Assembly (NCBI GenBank): GCA_964477485.1
Contig: CAYZEE010000002.1
Coordinates: forward strand, 1-46,635
Length of the DNA: 46,635 nt
Source of the DNA: CAYZEE01 sp964477485
GTDB lineage: Bacteria > Patescibacteriota > Microgenomatia > Levybacterales > UBA12049
Reading direction: 5' to 3'
Shown: positions 22,466 to 30,206 of the stretch, piece after piece
Layout of the letters: every line of letters starts with the position of its first letter
How positions within the stretch are numbered: the stretch's first letter is position 1
Translations under genes and position numbers: made by a program
The notes under the pieces: model-generated
The model's database searches: none
What the model saw: the letters and a program-made list of their open reading frames with translations, nothing else
What the model was told of the DNA's origin: nothing

Positions 22466-23767
22466 ATGGAAGAGGAATTTTTGAAAATAAAACATAAATT
22501 TAATAGATTGCTGCGTATTCTTGGCCCAGGGCTGATTACCGGGGCGGCTGATGATGATCCATCCGGCATTGCCACATATTCTCAGACAGGGGCACAGTTT
22601 GGTTATGGACAACTGTGGGCCGCTTTATTCATGTTGCCAATTCAGGTTGCAACACAGGAGGCATGTGCAAGAATAGGGGCAGTAACAGGAAAAGGACTGG
22701 CCGCTGTTTTTAAGGAAAATTACAGCAAAAAAGTTGTCTACGCTGCGGTAATACTGGTTCTTCTTGCCAATACTATCAATATTGGCGCAGACCTTGGAGC
22801 AATGGCTGCTGCTACTCAACTTCTCATACCGTTAAACTTTGCATTTCTTACGATCTTTTTTACAGTGCTCATGCTTATTCTTGAAATATTTACTTCCTAC
22901 AAAGTTTACGCAAGAATTTTAAAGTGGCTTTCTATAGTTTTACTCGCTTATCTTATTACTGTATTTATTGTTAAAGAACCTTGGGACGTTATCCTTAGAG
23001 CCACATTTATCCCCCATGTTGAATTCAGCTTCGCGTTTCTTTTTATCATTACCGGGGTTTTGGGCACAACGATTACTCCTTACATGTTTTTCTGGCAATC
23101 TTCGGAAGAAACAGAAGAAGAGAGAAAAATTGGTATAAGAAAAGAGGATGGACGGCCAAGATTATCAAAAAAATTTATCAAAAATTTACGCATTGACAAT
23201 TTTTTGGGGATGCTTTTCTCCGAAATTGGAACGTGGTCTATTATTGTCGTAACCGCGACTGTTCTTTACGCTCACGGCATCAGGAATATCAACACTTCAG
23301 CCGATGCCGCCCGTGCCCTTGAGCCCTTAGTCCGTACCTTTCCGAATGCGGGCTTTTTGGCCAAAGTTATTTTTGCCAGCGGAATTTTAGGGTTGGGATT
23401 GCTTGCTGTTCCGGTTTTAGCCGGTTCTGCATCCTATGCGGTTTCTGAGGTATTTAATTGGAAAGAGGGGCTTAATCTTAAACTAAAAAAAGCACATGGA
23501 TTTTATGGAGTAATTACTATTGCAACTCTTATTGGTTTATTAATAAATTTTGTTAATATTGATCCGGTTAAAGCGCTTGTTTATGCGGCAGTTATAAATG
23601 GGGTTGTTGCAGTTCCTCTTATTTTTCTTATTTCCCGCGTTGCTCAAAACGAAAAAATTATGGGAGAATATAAAAGCGGCTGGATTTCAAAAACCTTATT
23701 ATGGTTAACATTTATTGGAATGGGAGCAGCAGCAATTGCAATGTTTCTTACTTTTGGGAGAAGTTAA
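22466..23767 (+). CDS. Nramp-family divalent metal transporter, variant type
   Basis: The 433-aa protein has about 11 transmembrane helices and the Nramp/SLC11 outline. In helix 1 the canonical DPGN is replaced in GPGLITGAADDDPSGIATYSQTGAQFG (DPSG, preceded by extra aspartates). In helix 6 the usual methionine-histidine pair is not evident near AHGIRNINTSADAARALEPL. This is the widespread Nramp-like subgroup with DDDPSG and TPYMFFWQSSEE, whose substrate may differ from the Mn2+/Fe2+ of classical members. Related divergent members have been described as Mg2+ transporters. It is coupled to the genes on both sides (2-nt and 1-nt gaps). Confidence 0.88.
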   Translation: MEEEFLKIKHKFNRLLRILGPGLITGAADDDPSGIATYSQTGAQFGYGQLWAALFMLPIQVATQEACARIGAVTGKGLAAVFKENYSKKVVYAAVILVLLANTINIGADLGAMAAATQLLIPLNFAFLTIFFTVLMLILEIFTSYKVYARILKWLSIVLLAYLITVFIVKEPWDVILRATFIPHVEFSFAFLFIITGVLGTTITPYMFFWQSSEETEEERKIGIRKEDGRPRLSKKFIKNLRIDNFLGMLFSEIGTWSIIVVTATVLYAHGIRNINTSADAARALEPLVRTFPNAGFLAKVIFASGILGLGLLAVPVLAGSASYAVSEVFNWKEGLNLKLKKAHGFYGVITIATLIGLLINFVNIDPVKALVYAAVINGVVAVPLIFLISRVAQNEKIMGEYKSGWISKTLLWLTFIGMGAAAIAMFLTFGRS

Positions 23768-23768
23768 T

Positions 23769-24773
23769 ATGGAAGATTTAAAAAAAAGAGCGGAAAAGGT
23801 TTTGGAAAAATTAGACATAGATAGTAAAAGAGAAAGGATAAGAGAAATTGAGGCGGAGACTCTGCGTCCTTCTTTCTGGCAGGATCATAAGACTGCTGCA
23901 TCAAAGATGAAAGATTTGGCAAGTCTTCAAAAAGAGATTGGTGATGCTGAAAAACTAAAAATTTTGATTGTAGATAACCAATATAAAGAAGCGGAAAAAT
24001 TATTAGATGATATTGAGATTTTAGCCTATCTCTCAGGAATTTATAATAAGAGCAATGCAATCCTTTCAATCCATGCGGGTCAGGGAGGAGTGGAGGCAAT
24101 GGACTGGGCGCAAATGCTTTACAGAATGTATACCAGATTTTTCGAGAAAAGGGGATGGGATTTTGAAACTCTCGAAGAGACTTTGGGTGAGGAAGCAGGA
24201 ATAAAAAGTATAACTGTCTCGGTTGAAGGATCTTATGCTTATGGATACTTAAAAGGTGAGGGAGGCGTGCATAGACTCGTTAGACAGTCTCCTTTTAATG
24301 CGGACCATTTAAGGCAAACTTCTTTTGCTCTGGTTGAGGTAATGCCCGATATTCAAGATGAAGGAGAAACTCCGATTAAAGATGATGATCTTGACTGGGA
24401 ATTCTATAGAGCTTCAAGTCACGGAGGACAAAATGTTCAAAAAGTTTCAACTGCCGTGAGGCTTAGACACATACCAACAGGAATTGTTGTTACAGCACAG
24501 GCAGAGCGTTACCAAGGGCAAAATCGCGAATACGCGCTAAAAATGCTTCGCGGGAAGCTCTGGGCTTTAAAAGAGGAAGAAAGAAAAAAACAGGAAGCAA
24601 AATTAAAAGGGGGATATAAAACTCCGGGATGGGGCAATCAGATCCGCTCATATGTTTTGCACCCATATCATATGGTTAAAGACATTAGGACAGGTTTTGA
24701 AACATCCAATACAGACGCAGTTCTGGATGGGAATATAGACGAATTTATAGACGAAGAACTCCGAAAACTCTAA
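23769..24773 (+). CDS. prfB: Peptide chain release factor 2
   Basis: RF2 terminates translation at UAA and UGA. The 334-aa product has the stop-recognition tripeptide SPF in VRQSPFNADHLRQTSFALVEVMP and the catalytic GGQ in RASSHGGQNVQKVSTAVRLRH. Here the residue before GGQ is His in place of the common Ala-Gly-Gly context. The ATG at 23769 begins MEDLKKRAEK, directly after the Nramp stop; the longer open frame to 23715 lies inside that gene and is discarded. No internal stop or frameshift site is found, so the gene is not controlled by the +1 frameshift used by most bacterial prfB genes. UGA is a real stop in this genome, consistent with RF2. Confidence 0.95.
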   Translation: MEDLKKRAEKVLEKLDIDSKRERIREIEAETLRPSFWQDHKTAASKMKDLASLQKEIGDAEKLKILIVDNQYKEAEKLLDDIEILAYLSGIYNKSNAILSIHAGQGGVEAMDWAQMLYRMYTRFFEKRGWDFETLEETLGEEAGIKSITVSVEGSYAYGYLKGEGGVHRLVRQSPFNADHLRQTSFALVEVMPDIQDEGETPIKDDDLDWEFYRASSHGGQNVQKVSTAVRLRHIPTGIVVTAQAERYQGQNREYALKMLRGKLWALKEEERKKQEAKLKGGYKTPGWGNQIRSYVLHPYHMVKDIRTGFETSNTDAVLDGNIDEFIDEELRKL

Positions 24774-24787
24774 AGAAATAAATTTTT

Positions 24788-25255
24788 ATGCTATCGTCTT
24801 TGCAAAAACAGATTTTTAAAGATACCGTTAACTTATTAAAATCAAACAATATCCCCTTTCAAATAACCGGAGGTTTGGCAGCTATTGCTTATGGAGCTAA
24901 ACGTCCTCTCTATGATATTGATATCGATGTGTCGAAAAAGGATATTCAGAAAGTCAGAGAATTATTTCGACAATATATCACTGAAGATTTTCATCATCTC
25001 CAGAACGGTAAATTTGACATTTATGTAATGACACTAACGATTAATGGTGTTGAAGTAGACATAAGCCAAGCTGAAGAAAACTATGTGATAGATAAGAAAG
25101 GAAATAAATTTGGGTATAATGTTGATTTATCGAAAGCTAAATTGATAGATATAGAAGGTGTTGGTATCCCGGTTGAAGACAAAACTGAGCTAATTAATTA
25201 TAAAACTATCCTTGCTCGGGAGACTGATCTAATTGACATAGAACAGATGAAGTAA
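24788..25255 (+). CDS. Nucleotidyltransferase-fold protein, 155 aa
   Basis: The pattern ITGGLAAIAYGAKRPLYDIDIDV at residues 25-47 gives the GG turn and the DxD pair of the Pol-beta-type nucleotidyltransferase superfamily. The third acidic residue is probably in NGVEVDISQ. The size and layout match small stand-alone nucleotidyltransferase-like proteins related to aminoglycoside nucleotidyltransferases and AbiEii-type toxins. No antitoxin-like partner is adjacent, so no toxin role is claimed. A gap of 133 nt follows. Confidence 0.7.
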   Translation: MLSSLQKQIFKDTVNLLKSNNIPFQITGGLAAIAYGAKRPLYDIDIDVSKKDIQKVRELFRQYITEDFHHLQNGKFDIYVMTLTINGVEVDISQAEENYVIDKKGNKFGYNVDLSKAKLIDIEGVGIPVEDKTELINYKTILARETDLIDIEQMK

Positions 25256-25372
25256 CAATTATTGCTAGGTTTGAAAAGGTTGCAAAAAATGATAAAAAAG
25301 CAATTTTCATTTGCCAAAAGATCTAAGGGGATAAGATTTGCCAAAATGGGGAAAATGTGCTTTACTTAATGC

Positions 25373-25380
25373 GGAGGTGG
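25373..25380 (+). promoter_or_regulatory. Strong ribosome-binding site fixing the start at 25389
   Basis: GGAGGTGG lies 8 nt before the ATG at 25389. It decides this start over an ATG-less extension of the frame to 25338. Confidence 0.7.
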
Positions 25381-25388
25381 ATTTAGAA

Positions 25389-25865
25389 ATGGAAGAGGAA
25401 AAAAATACTCAGGCAAGTCCAACAGAAGCGTCTATTGTTCATGAGTTTGATAAAAGCAAAGGCTCTTTTTTTAGTCCAAAATTACTAGTTGTTCTTATTG
25501 TAGTTATTCTTCTTGGTATTGGAAGCGGATATTTGCTTTCAAGCCGTGGGGGAAGCTCTCTGGGAGCAAATCTAGTTGGAGGTCAAAATTCTTCCAATAT
25601 TGCAAAAGGTACGGTTGAGGGTTCAAATGATACGAGCACCTTCAAAGACACGGCAGAAGGGGTTTTAAAGACAGGAGGAATTGACGGAGAAGGAACATAT
25701 CATTTGGTTAGGCCGGGTGGAGATTCTCAGAATGTCTATCTAACATCATCTATAGTTGATCTATCAAAATATATAAACAGGAAAATTAAAGTTTGGGGAC
25801 AGACGCAGAAAGCTCAACATGCCGGATGGCTTATGGATGTTGGCAGGATTGAAGTTTTAGAATAA
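25389..25865 (+). CDS. Single-pass membrane protein with C-terminal OB-like domain
   Basis: The 158-aa protein has a short acidic N-terminus, a transmembrane helix (about residues 33-52, LLVVLIVVILLGIGSGYLL), a Gly/Ser/Asn-rich linker and a C-terminal beta-rich domain. The pattern in that domain (EGVLKTGGIDGEGTYHLVRPGG, then VYLTSSIVDLSKYINRKIKVWGQTQ and DVGRIEVLE) resembles an extracytoplasmic OB fold. Function is unknown. It directly precedes ftsE (16 nt). Upstream, TTTGCCAAAA occurs twice (about 25308 and 25335) and TTGCCA-N17-TTTACT may be its promoter. Confidence 0.68.
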   Translation: MEEEKNTQASPTEASIVHEFDKSKGSFFSPKLLVVLIVVILLGIGSGYLLSSRGGSSLGANLVGGQNSSNIAKGTVEGSNDTSTFKDTAEGVLKTGGIDGEGTYHLVRPGGDSQNVYLTSSIVDLSKYINRKIKVWGQTQKAQHAGWLMDVGRIEVLE

Positions 25866-25881
25866 AGCCCCGAGTTTTCGT

Positions 25882-26616
25882 ATGATAAAACTAGATAAGG
25901 TTTCCAAAAAATTTGGGACAGGTGTTTTGGCACTCTCGGATATAACATTTTCTATTGACAAAAAAGAATTCGTATTTCTGGTTGGTCCAACCGGAAGTGG
26001 AAAAACAACGATTTTTAAATTACTCATTCGAGAACTTCTTCCAACAACAGGTGCAGTTATCGTCAATGATTGGGACATAGTAAAGCTTCCCACTCATAAA
26101 ATACCGCATCTTAGAAAAAAAGTAGGAGTTGTATTTCAGGATTTAAAACTTCTATTTGATAGAACTATTTTTGAAAATGTATCTCTTCCTCTTGAAGTAG
26201 CAGGGCTTAAGCCTCCCGAGGTAAAAAAGAAAGTTGAGGAAATTCTTGTTAAAGTTGGAATGATAGATCATAAAGATAAATTTCCGGTACAGCTTTCAGG
26301 AGGAGAATTGCAAAGGGCAGCCATTGCAAGGGCTCTTGTTCTTTCTCCCGACATACTTCTTGCCGATGAGCCTACAGGTAATTTGGATATGGCAACTTCT
26401 TGGGAGATTGTTAATCTTCTTTCTGACATTAACGAAAAAGGAACTACGATTATTATGGCAACCCACAATGTTGATATTGTAAATAAACTCTCGAAAAGAG
26501 TTATAGGCCTTGAAAAAGGCAGGATTGTAAAAGACGATAAAAAAACATCCGGTCATTCCGCTTCGCAAGATGAGCAAAAAGATAAAAAAGAAGAAGAAAA
26601 AAACAAAGAAAAATAA
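25882..26616 (+). CDS. ftsE: Cell-division ATP-binding protein FtsE
   Basis: FtsE is the ATPase of the FtsEX complex, an ABC-type mechanotransmitter at the divisome that activates peptidoglycan hydrolases. The 244-aa product has Walker A GPTGSGKTT (residues 34-42), the Q-loop VVFQDLKLL, the signature LSGGELQRAAIARAL, Walker B ILLADEPTGNLD and the H-loop MATHN. A charged lysine/glutamate-rich tail of about 30 residues follows. It is 2 nt upstream of ftsX. Confidence 0.96.
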   Translation: MIKLDKVSKKFGTGVLALSDITFSIDKKEFVFLVGPTGSGKTTIFKLLIRELLPTTGAVIVNDWDIVKLPTHKIPHLRKKVGVVFQDLKLLFDRTIFENVSLPLEVAGLKPPEVKKKVEEILVKVGMIDHKDKFPVQLSGGELQRAAIARALVLSPDILLADEPTGNLDMATSWEIVNLLSDINEKGTTIIMATHNVDIVNKLSKRVIGLEKGRIVKDDKKTSGHSASQDEQKDKKEEEKNKEK

Positions 26617-26618
26617 TT

Positions 26619-27485
26619 ATGAAATTTTTAAAAATAACTCTGAGAAATCTTAGACGCTCTCCGTACCAGACATTGGCTGCGGTTCTGATAATGACGCTTA
26701 CTTTTCTTGCAGTTTCATTTTTTGTTTTTCTTCTTACCGGTTCTTCCAAAATCATAAACTATTTTGAATCAAAGCCTCAGGTAACAGCATTTTTCCGAAA
26801 CGAAGCCTCGCAGCGTGATATAGATGCGCTTGAAGCTAAATTAAAACAAACCGGCAAAATTGCATCGATTAAGTTCGTTTCAAAACAAGAAGCCTTAAAA
26901 ATCTACAGAGAGCAAAATAAAAATGATCCATTGCTGCTTGATTTAGTTACAGCTGATATATTACCGGCATCTTTGGAGATATCAACAGTTAGTATAGGAG
27001 ATTTAGCCGGTATTTCTCAGATGCTCAAGCGTTCACCCGAAGTTTCGGAAGTTATTTATCAAAAAGATATTGTTTCAACTCTTGTATCCTGGACGACAGC
27101 TCTTAGAAGAGTAGGAGTGGGGCTTATTATTATTCTTTCCCTAGTCTCAATTTTTCTTGTAGTAACTATCATTGGAATTAAAATATCCCAAAAAAAAGAA
27201 GATATAGAAATAATGCGGCTTATTGGTGCTACAAATTGGTACATACGATGGCCATTCATATTCGAAGGGGCGTTTTATGGCACATTTGGAGCAATTATAG
27301 GATTTGCCATTGCTTCTTTATCTCTTTGGTACGCTACTCCATTCTTGTCAACTTTTCTTAAGGGAATACCTATTTTTCCAGTGTCTTTGATATTCATTTT
27401 AGGAATATTGGTAGCAGAATTGATACTTGCGATAATACTTGGCGCATTTTCAAGCTTTCTGGCCGTGCTCCGGTACTTTAAATGA
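26619..27485 (+). CDS. ftsX: Cell-division protein FtsX
   Basis: The 288-aa permease-like protein has four transmembrane helices: one near residues 20-42 and three C-terminal ones (about 168-190, 212-235 and 255-280). A large extracytoplasmic domain lies between the first and second (about residues 45-165, VTAFFRNEASQRDIDALEAKLK...). The conserved IMRLIGATNWYIRWPFIFEG segment is the cytoplasmic FtsE contact. It works with FtsE and probably with the coiled-coil peptidase encoded 33 nt downstream. Confidence 0.95.
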   Translation: MKFLKITLRNLRRSPYQTLAAVLIMTLTFLAVSFFVFLLTGSSKIINYFESKPQVTAFFRNEASQRDIDALEAKLKQTGKIASIKFVSKQEALKIYREQNKNDPLLLDLVTADILPASLEISTVSIGDLAGISQMLKRSPEVSEVIYQKDIVSTLVSWTTALRRVGVGLIIILSLVSIFLVVTIIGIKISQKKEDIEIMRLIGATNWYIRWPFIFEGAFYGTFGAIIGFAIASLSLWYATPFLSTFLKGIPIFPVSLIFILGILVAELILAIILGAFSSFLAVLRYFK

Positions 27486-27518
27486 AAGCTAGTAATTATT
27501 AGTTATTAATCATGAATT

Positions 27519-28835
27519 ATGATCTCAGTTTTGAGAAAATATATAAATATATTAAACTTCGTCATTTTTCTTTTGCTTTTTGTTTTGCTTTTTAATCGTT
27601 TTTCTTTTGCTCAAACTCCAATTCCAACTCCAACTCCTATTCCTGCCTCAAGCCCTACTCCAACTCCAACTCCTATTCCTGCCTCAAGCCCTACTCCAAC
27701 TCCTACTCCTGATAACTCACAGGCGGTACAAGATTTACAAAACCAAATTAATGATCTGCAGAATAAAATCTCTGATCTTCAAAATCAAGAAGAAACTTTG
27801 AATTCGCAAATAGCCGTTATGGACAGTCAAATAAAAATAACACAACTTAGAATTGAATCGACGAAGCAAGAGATCAATGATCTTACATTGGACATAGATA
27901 CCAGCAACGAAAAAATATCAACGCTTCAGAATTCTTTAGTTAAGCTTACGGGAGTTCTCGTAGATAGAATTGTTGCAACTTATGAAGTTGGGACAATTCA
28001 ACCTTTTCATGTTCTTTTAGCGTCCGATAACGTCTCTAATTTCTTCTCAAGGCTCAACTATCTTAGAATTGCCCAGGACCATGACAAAAGACTTATATAT
28101 GATACAGTTCAGGCAAAAAATGATTATGCGAATCAGAAAACAATTTTTGAAGACAAGAAAAAAACCGTAGAGGCTCTAAAAGCAAAACTTGAGGATTATA
28201 CCAATGAGTTAAATCAGGAAAAACAGGCAAAGCAGGATCTTCTTTCACAAACCCAGGGAAGCGAAGCAAATTATCAAAGATTATTATCACAAGCCAAGGC
28301 TCAATTAGCCAGTTTCTCAGCCTTCGTTACTGCTCAGGGAGGAGCTTCAATCTTGACTAATCAAACAGTTTGCGATGGGTGGGGATGTTATTATAATCAA
28401 CGAGATGGTCAATGGGGAAACATTTTGATTAACGGCCAAAGTGGCTATTCAGTGGCAGAATATGGATGCCTTATCACTTCAGTTTCAATGATCGCAAGTC
28501 ATATGGGGCACAAAGAGATACTTCCGTCTGATATCGCACTGAGTTCAGGCAGTAATTTCGCAGTAGATACCGCAATGTTGAGAGACTCTATAAATGTTAA
28601 AGGAGTTACGATTACTCGAGTTGGTACATCTCTTGATTCCGCCCTTCAAGATGGTCCGGTTGTCGTAGGCATTGCATACGGTAATGGAGGAACCCATTTT
28701 GTTGTTATAAAAAGTGGCTCAAATGGTAATTATATAATGGATGATCCTTTTATCCCAAACGGACATGATGTTTCTTTTACAGACCACTATTCTACAAGCA
28801 GTATATTTGAAGTTGATAAAGTAACTATACAGTAG
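27519..28835 (+). CDS. Exported coiled-coil C39-like cysteine peptidase, probable FtsEX partner
   Basis: The 438-aa protein has an N-terminal signal sequence or anchor (residues 8-31, then FAQT) and a PTPTPIPASS linker built from a 36-bp tandem duplication (27624-27695). A long coiled coil follows (about residues 67-275, heptad-rich LQNQINDLQNKISDL). The C-terminal C39-like domain (about 285-438) shows the Cys in YGCLITSVSMIASHMG, the His in GGTHFVVIKSG and an Asp in YIMDDPF. The coiled-coil-plus-hydrolase layout matches EnvC, PcsB and CwlO/RipC, which FtsX activates, but those use M23, CHAP or NlpC/P60 domains. The peptidoglycan substrate is inferred from position next to ftsEX. Confidence 0.85.
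   Translation: MISVLRKYINILNFVIFLLLFVLLFNRFSFAQTPIPTPTPIPASSPTPTPTPIPASSPTPTPTPDNSQAVQDLQNQINDLQNKISDLQNQEETLNSQIAVMDSQIKITQLRIESTKQEINDLTLDIDTSNEKISTLQNSLVKLTGVLVDRIVATYEVGTIQPFHVLLASDNVSNFFSRLNYLRIAQDHDKRLIYDTVQAKNDYANQKTIFEDKKKTVEALKAKLEDYTNELNQEKQAKQDLLSQTQGSEANYQRLLSQAKAQLASFSAFVTAQGGASILTNQTVCDGWGCYYNQRDGQWGNILINGQSGYSVAEYGCLITSVSMIASHMGHKEILPSDIALSSGSNFAVDTAMLRDSINVKGVTITRVGTSLDSALQDGPVVVGIAYGNGGTHFVVIKSGSNGNYIMDDPFIPNGHDVSFTDHYSTSSIFEVDKVTIQ
27624..27695 (+). repeat. 36-bp tandem repeat encoding the Pro/Thr/Ser linker
   Basis: Two near-identical 36-bp copies, offset 36, encode a 12-residue unit (PTPTPIPASSPT). They form the flexible linker between the signal segment and the coiled coil of the C39-like protein. 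Confidence 0.8.
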
Positions 28836-28850
28836 ATATCCATTTTGCGC

Positions 28851-29756
28851 ATGAAAAAGTTAAGGATACCTAGGAAAATCTTTTCACGTCCCCTTTTGTT
28901 AATTTTCATATTCTTGATGCCATTTATATTCGTAGCAAGAACTCTTTCGGCCACGAATCTTGTTATTAACGAATTTTTAGCACACCCAAGCTCCGGAAAC
29001 AATGAGTGGGTGGAGATCTATAATCCGGGAGAAAATGCGGTTGATCTTAAGGGATGGAAATTGATTGATAAAAGCGGTTCTGAAAAAAGCTTGGATAGTT
29101 TAATTTCTGTTCCCAAAGGCGGTTTTGTAGTTTATGAATATCCAGGTGGGGATGGTTGGTTGAACAACACAGTCAGTGAGACAAAACCCGAATCTGTAAC
29201 TTTAAAAGATTCCGCTGGGAATGTTATTGATAGTTATATTTATAAACTTAATCAGAAGGAAAATGTAACAACTGGAAGAAGCCCGGACGGGTCAAATAAT
29301 TGGGCTATTTTGTCTAGCGCAACAAAAGGAAGCGTCAATGCTTTTCCTGTTCCGACTGATACTCCTGTTCCAACTTCGACTCCAAAACCCACGTCAACCC
29401 CAAAGCCGACGTCTACACCTAAACTTTCGAAATCTTTTCCTTCCCCAATTCAAACTTCTGTTTACACTTCAATTCCGGATAGTCCATCGATTCAAAAGCT
29501 GGCCGGAGAAAGCGGCAAAGCATTGGTCTTGTCCGAGAATATGCCAACTTCAGTTCTTGGAGAAAGTACGCAAGCTGCAAGAAAAGCTACGTCTTCTGCC
29601 AAAAAAGATGCCAAATCAGGAGGAACTAAAGTTCTGGGGGCCAGGCAGAGCAATATCGCAAAAATTCTTATCGGTTTTGGGATTATTTTCATTATCCTTT
29701 GTGGTATACTTATTTTCCGTTCAAGAAAAAATAGCAAGAACAGTGAGCAAATTTAA
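28851..29756 (+). CDS. Lamin-tail-domain surface protein with C-terminal membrane anchor
   Basis: The 301-aa protein has a signal sequence (about residues 10-33) and a lamin-tail (LTD) domain at about 34-160: LVINEFLAHPSSGNNEWVEIYNPG, VDLKGWKLIDKSG and SPDGSNNW. A PTSTPKPTSTPK linker follows, and the C-terminus has a transmembrane helix (about 270-290, ILIGFGIIFIILCGILIF) with a short basic tail. LTD domains occur in many surface proteins of these bacteria with no fixed function. The ATG at 28851 is chosen over a TTG six bases earlier. It overlaps tsaE by 14 nt. Confidence 0.85.
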   Translation: MKKLRIPRKIFSRPLLLIFIFLMPFIFVARTLSATNLVINEFLAHPSSGNNEWVEIYNPGENAVDLKGWKLIDKSGSEKSLDSLISVPKGGFVVYEYPGGDGWLNNTVSETKPESVTLKDSAGNVIDSYIYKLNQKENVTTGRSPDGSNNWAILSSATKGSVNAFPVPTDTPVPTSTPKPTSTPKPTSTPKLSKSFPSPIQTSVYTSIPDSPSIQKLAGESGKALVLSENMPTSVLGESTQAARKATSSAKKDAKSGGTKVLGARQSNIAKILIGFGIIFIILCGILIFRSRKNSKNSEQI

Positions 29757-30201
29757 TCTTTCAGTTATTGCAAAAAGCAAGGAGGAGACTCAGAGACTAG
29801 GAGAGGAAGTTGGTAAAAAGATAAAAAAAGGAGGAGTAATTGCTCTCTACGGAGATTTGGGCAACGGCAAGACCACTTTTGTACAGGGTTTGGCAAAAGG
29901 GCTGGGGATAAAAAAGAGAATCATATCTCCGACATTTATTATTGCAAGGTCCTATAAAATCAAAAATCAAAAATTAAAATTTTTATATCACATCGACCTT
30001 TATCGAATTAAAGATGTCAACGATATTGAGGGATTAGGGCTTGACGAAATAATTAGAAATAAACACAATATTATTGTAATTGAATGGGCGGAGAAGATGA
30101 AAGAATTATTGCCTGATAAAAGGTGGGATATAAAATTCGAGTTTTTAAATGAGGATAAAAGAAAAATAACCATAAATAAAAATTTCAAATTTGAAATTTA
30201 A
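29743..30201 (+). CDS. tsaE: tRNA threonylcarbamoyladenosine biosynthesis ATPase TsaE
   Basis: TsaE is the small ATPase that drives turnover of the TsaB-TsaD complex in t6A synthesis. The 152-aa product has the P-loop LYGDLGNGKTTFVQGLAKGLG, SPTF (switch region), HIDLYRI and IVIEWAEKM. The GTG at 29743 begins VSKFNLSVIAKSKEET; the frame runs open further upstream, but that part lies inside the lamin-tail gene and is not TsaE-like. Two AT-rich micro-repeats fall within it (about 29955-29985 and at the 3' end from 30178, encoding KNFKFEI), so its C-terminus may have been altered by the repeat. Confidence 0.93.
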   Translation: MSKFNLSVIAKSKEETQRLGEEVGKKIKKGGVIALYGDLGNGKTTFVQGLAKGLGIKKRIISPTFIIARSYKIKNQKLKFLYHIDLYRIKDVNDIEGLGLDEIIRNKHNIIVIEWAEKMKELLPDKRWDIKFEFLNEDKRKITINKNFKFEI

Positions 30202-30206
30202 AATTT

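Noticed and set aside
23715..23768. Earlier start or frameshift region for prfB
   Set aside because: It lies within the last helix of the Nramp-type gene; the RF2 family start MEDLKKR at 23769 directly follows that stop codon and no slip site is present.
27618..27715. Short CRISPR-like or phase-variable repeat array
   Set aside because: The two 36-bp units have no spacers, stay in frame and encode a Pro/Thr/Ser linker.
29341..29430. Repeat array in the lamin-tail gene
   Set aside because: These are short in-frame Thr/Pro/Lys linker codons (PTSTPK), not a separate element.
29338..29742. Long N-terminal extension of TsaE (135 residues)
   Set aside because: It is the out-of-frame reading of the lamin-tail protein's Pro/Thr linker; TsaE homology begins only at the GTG at 29743.
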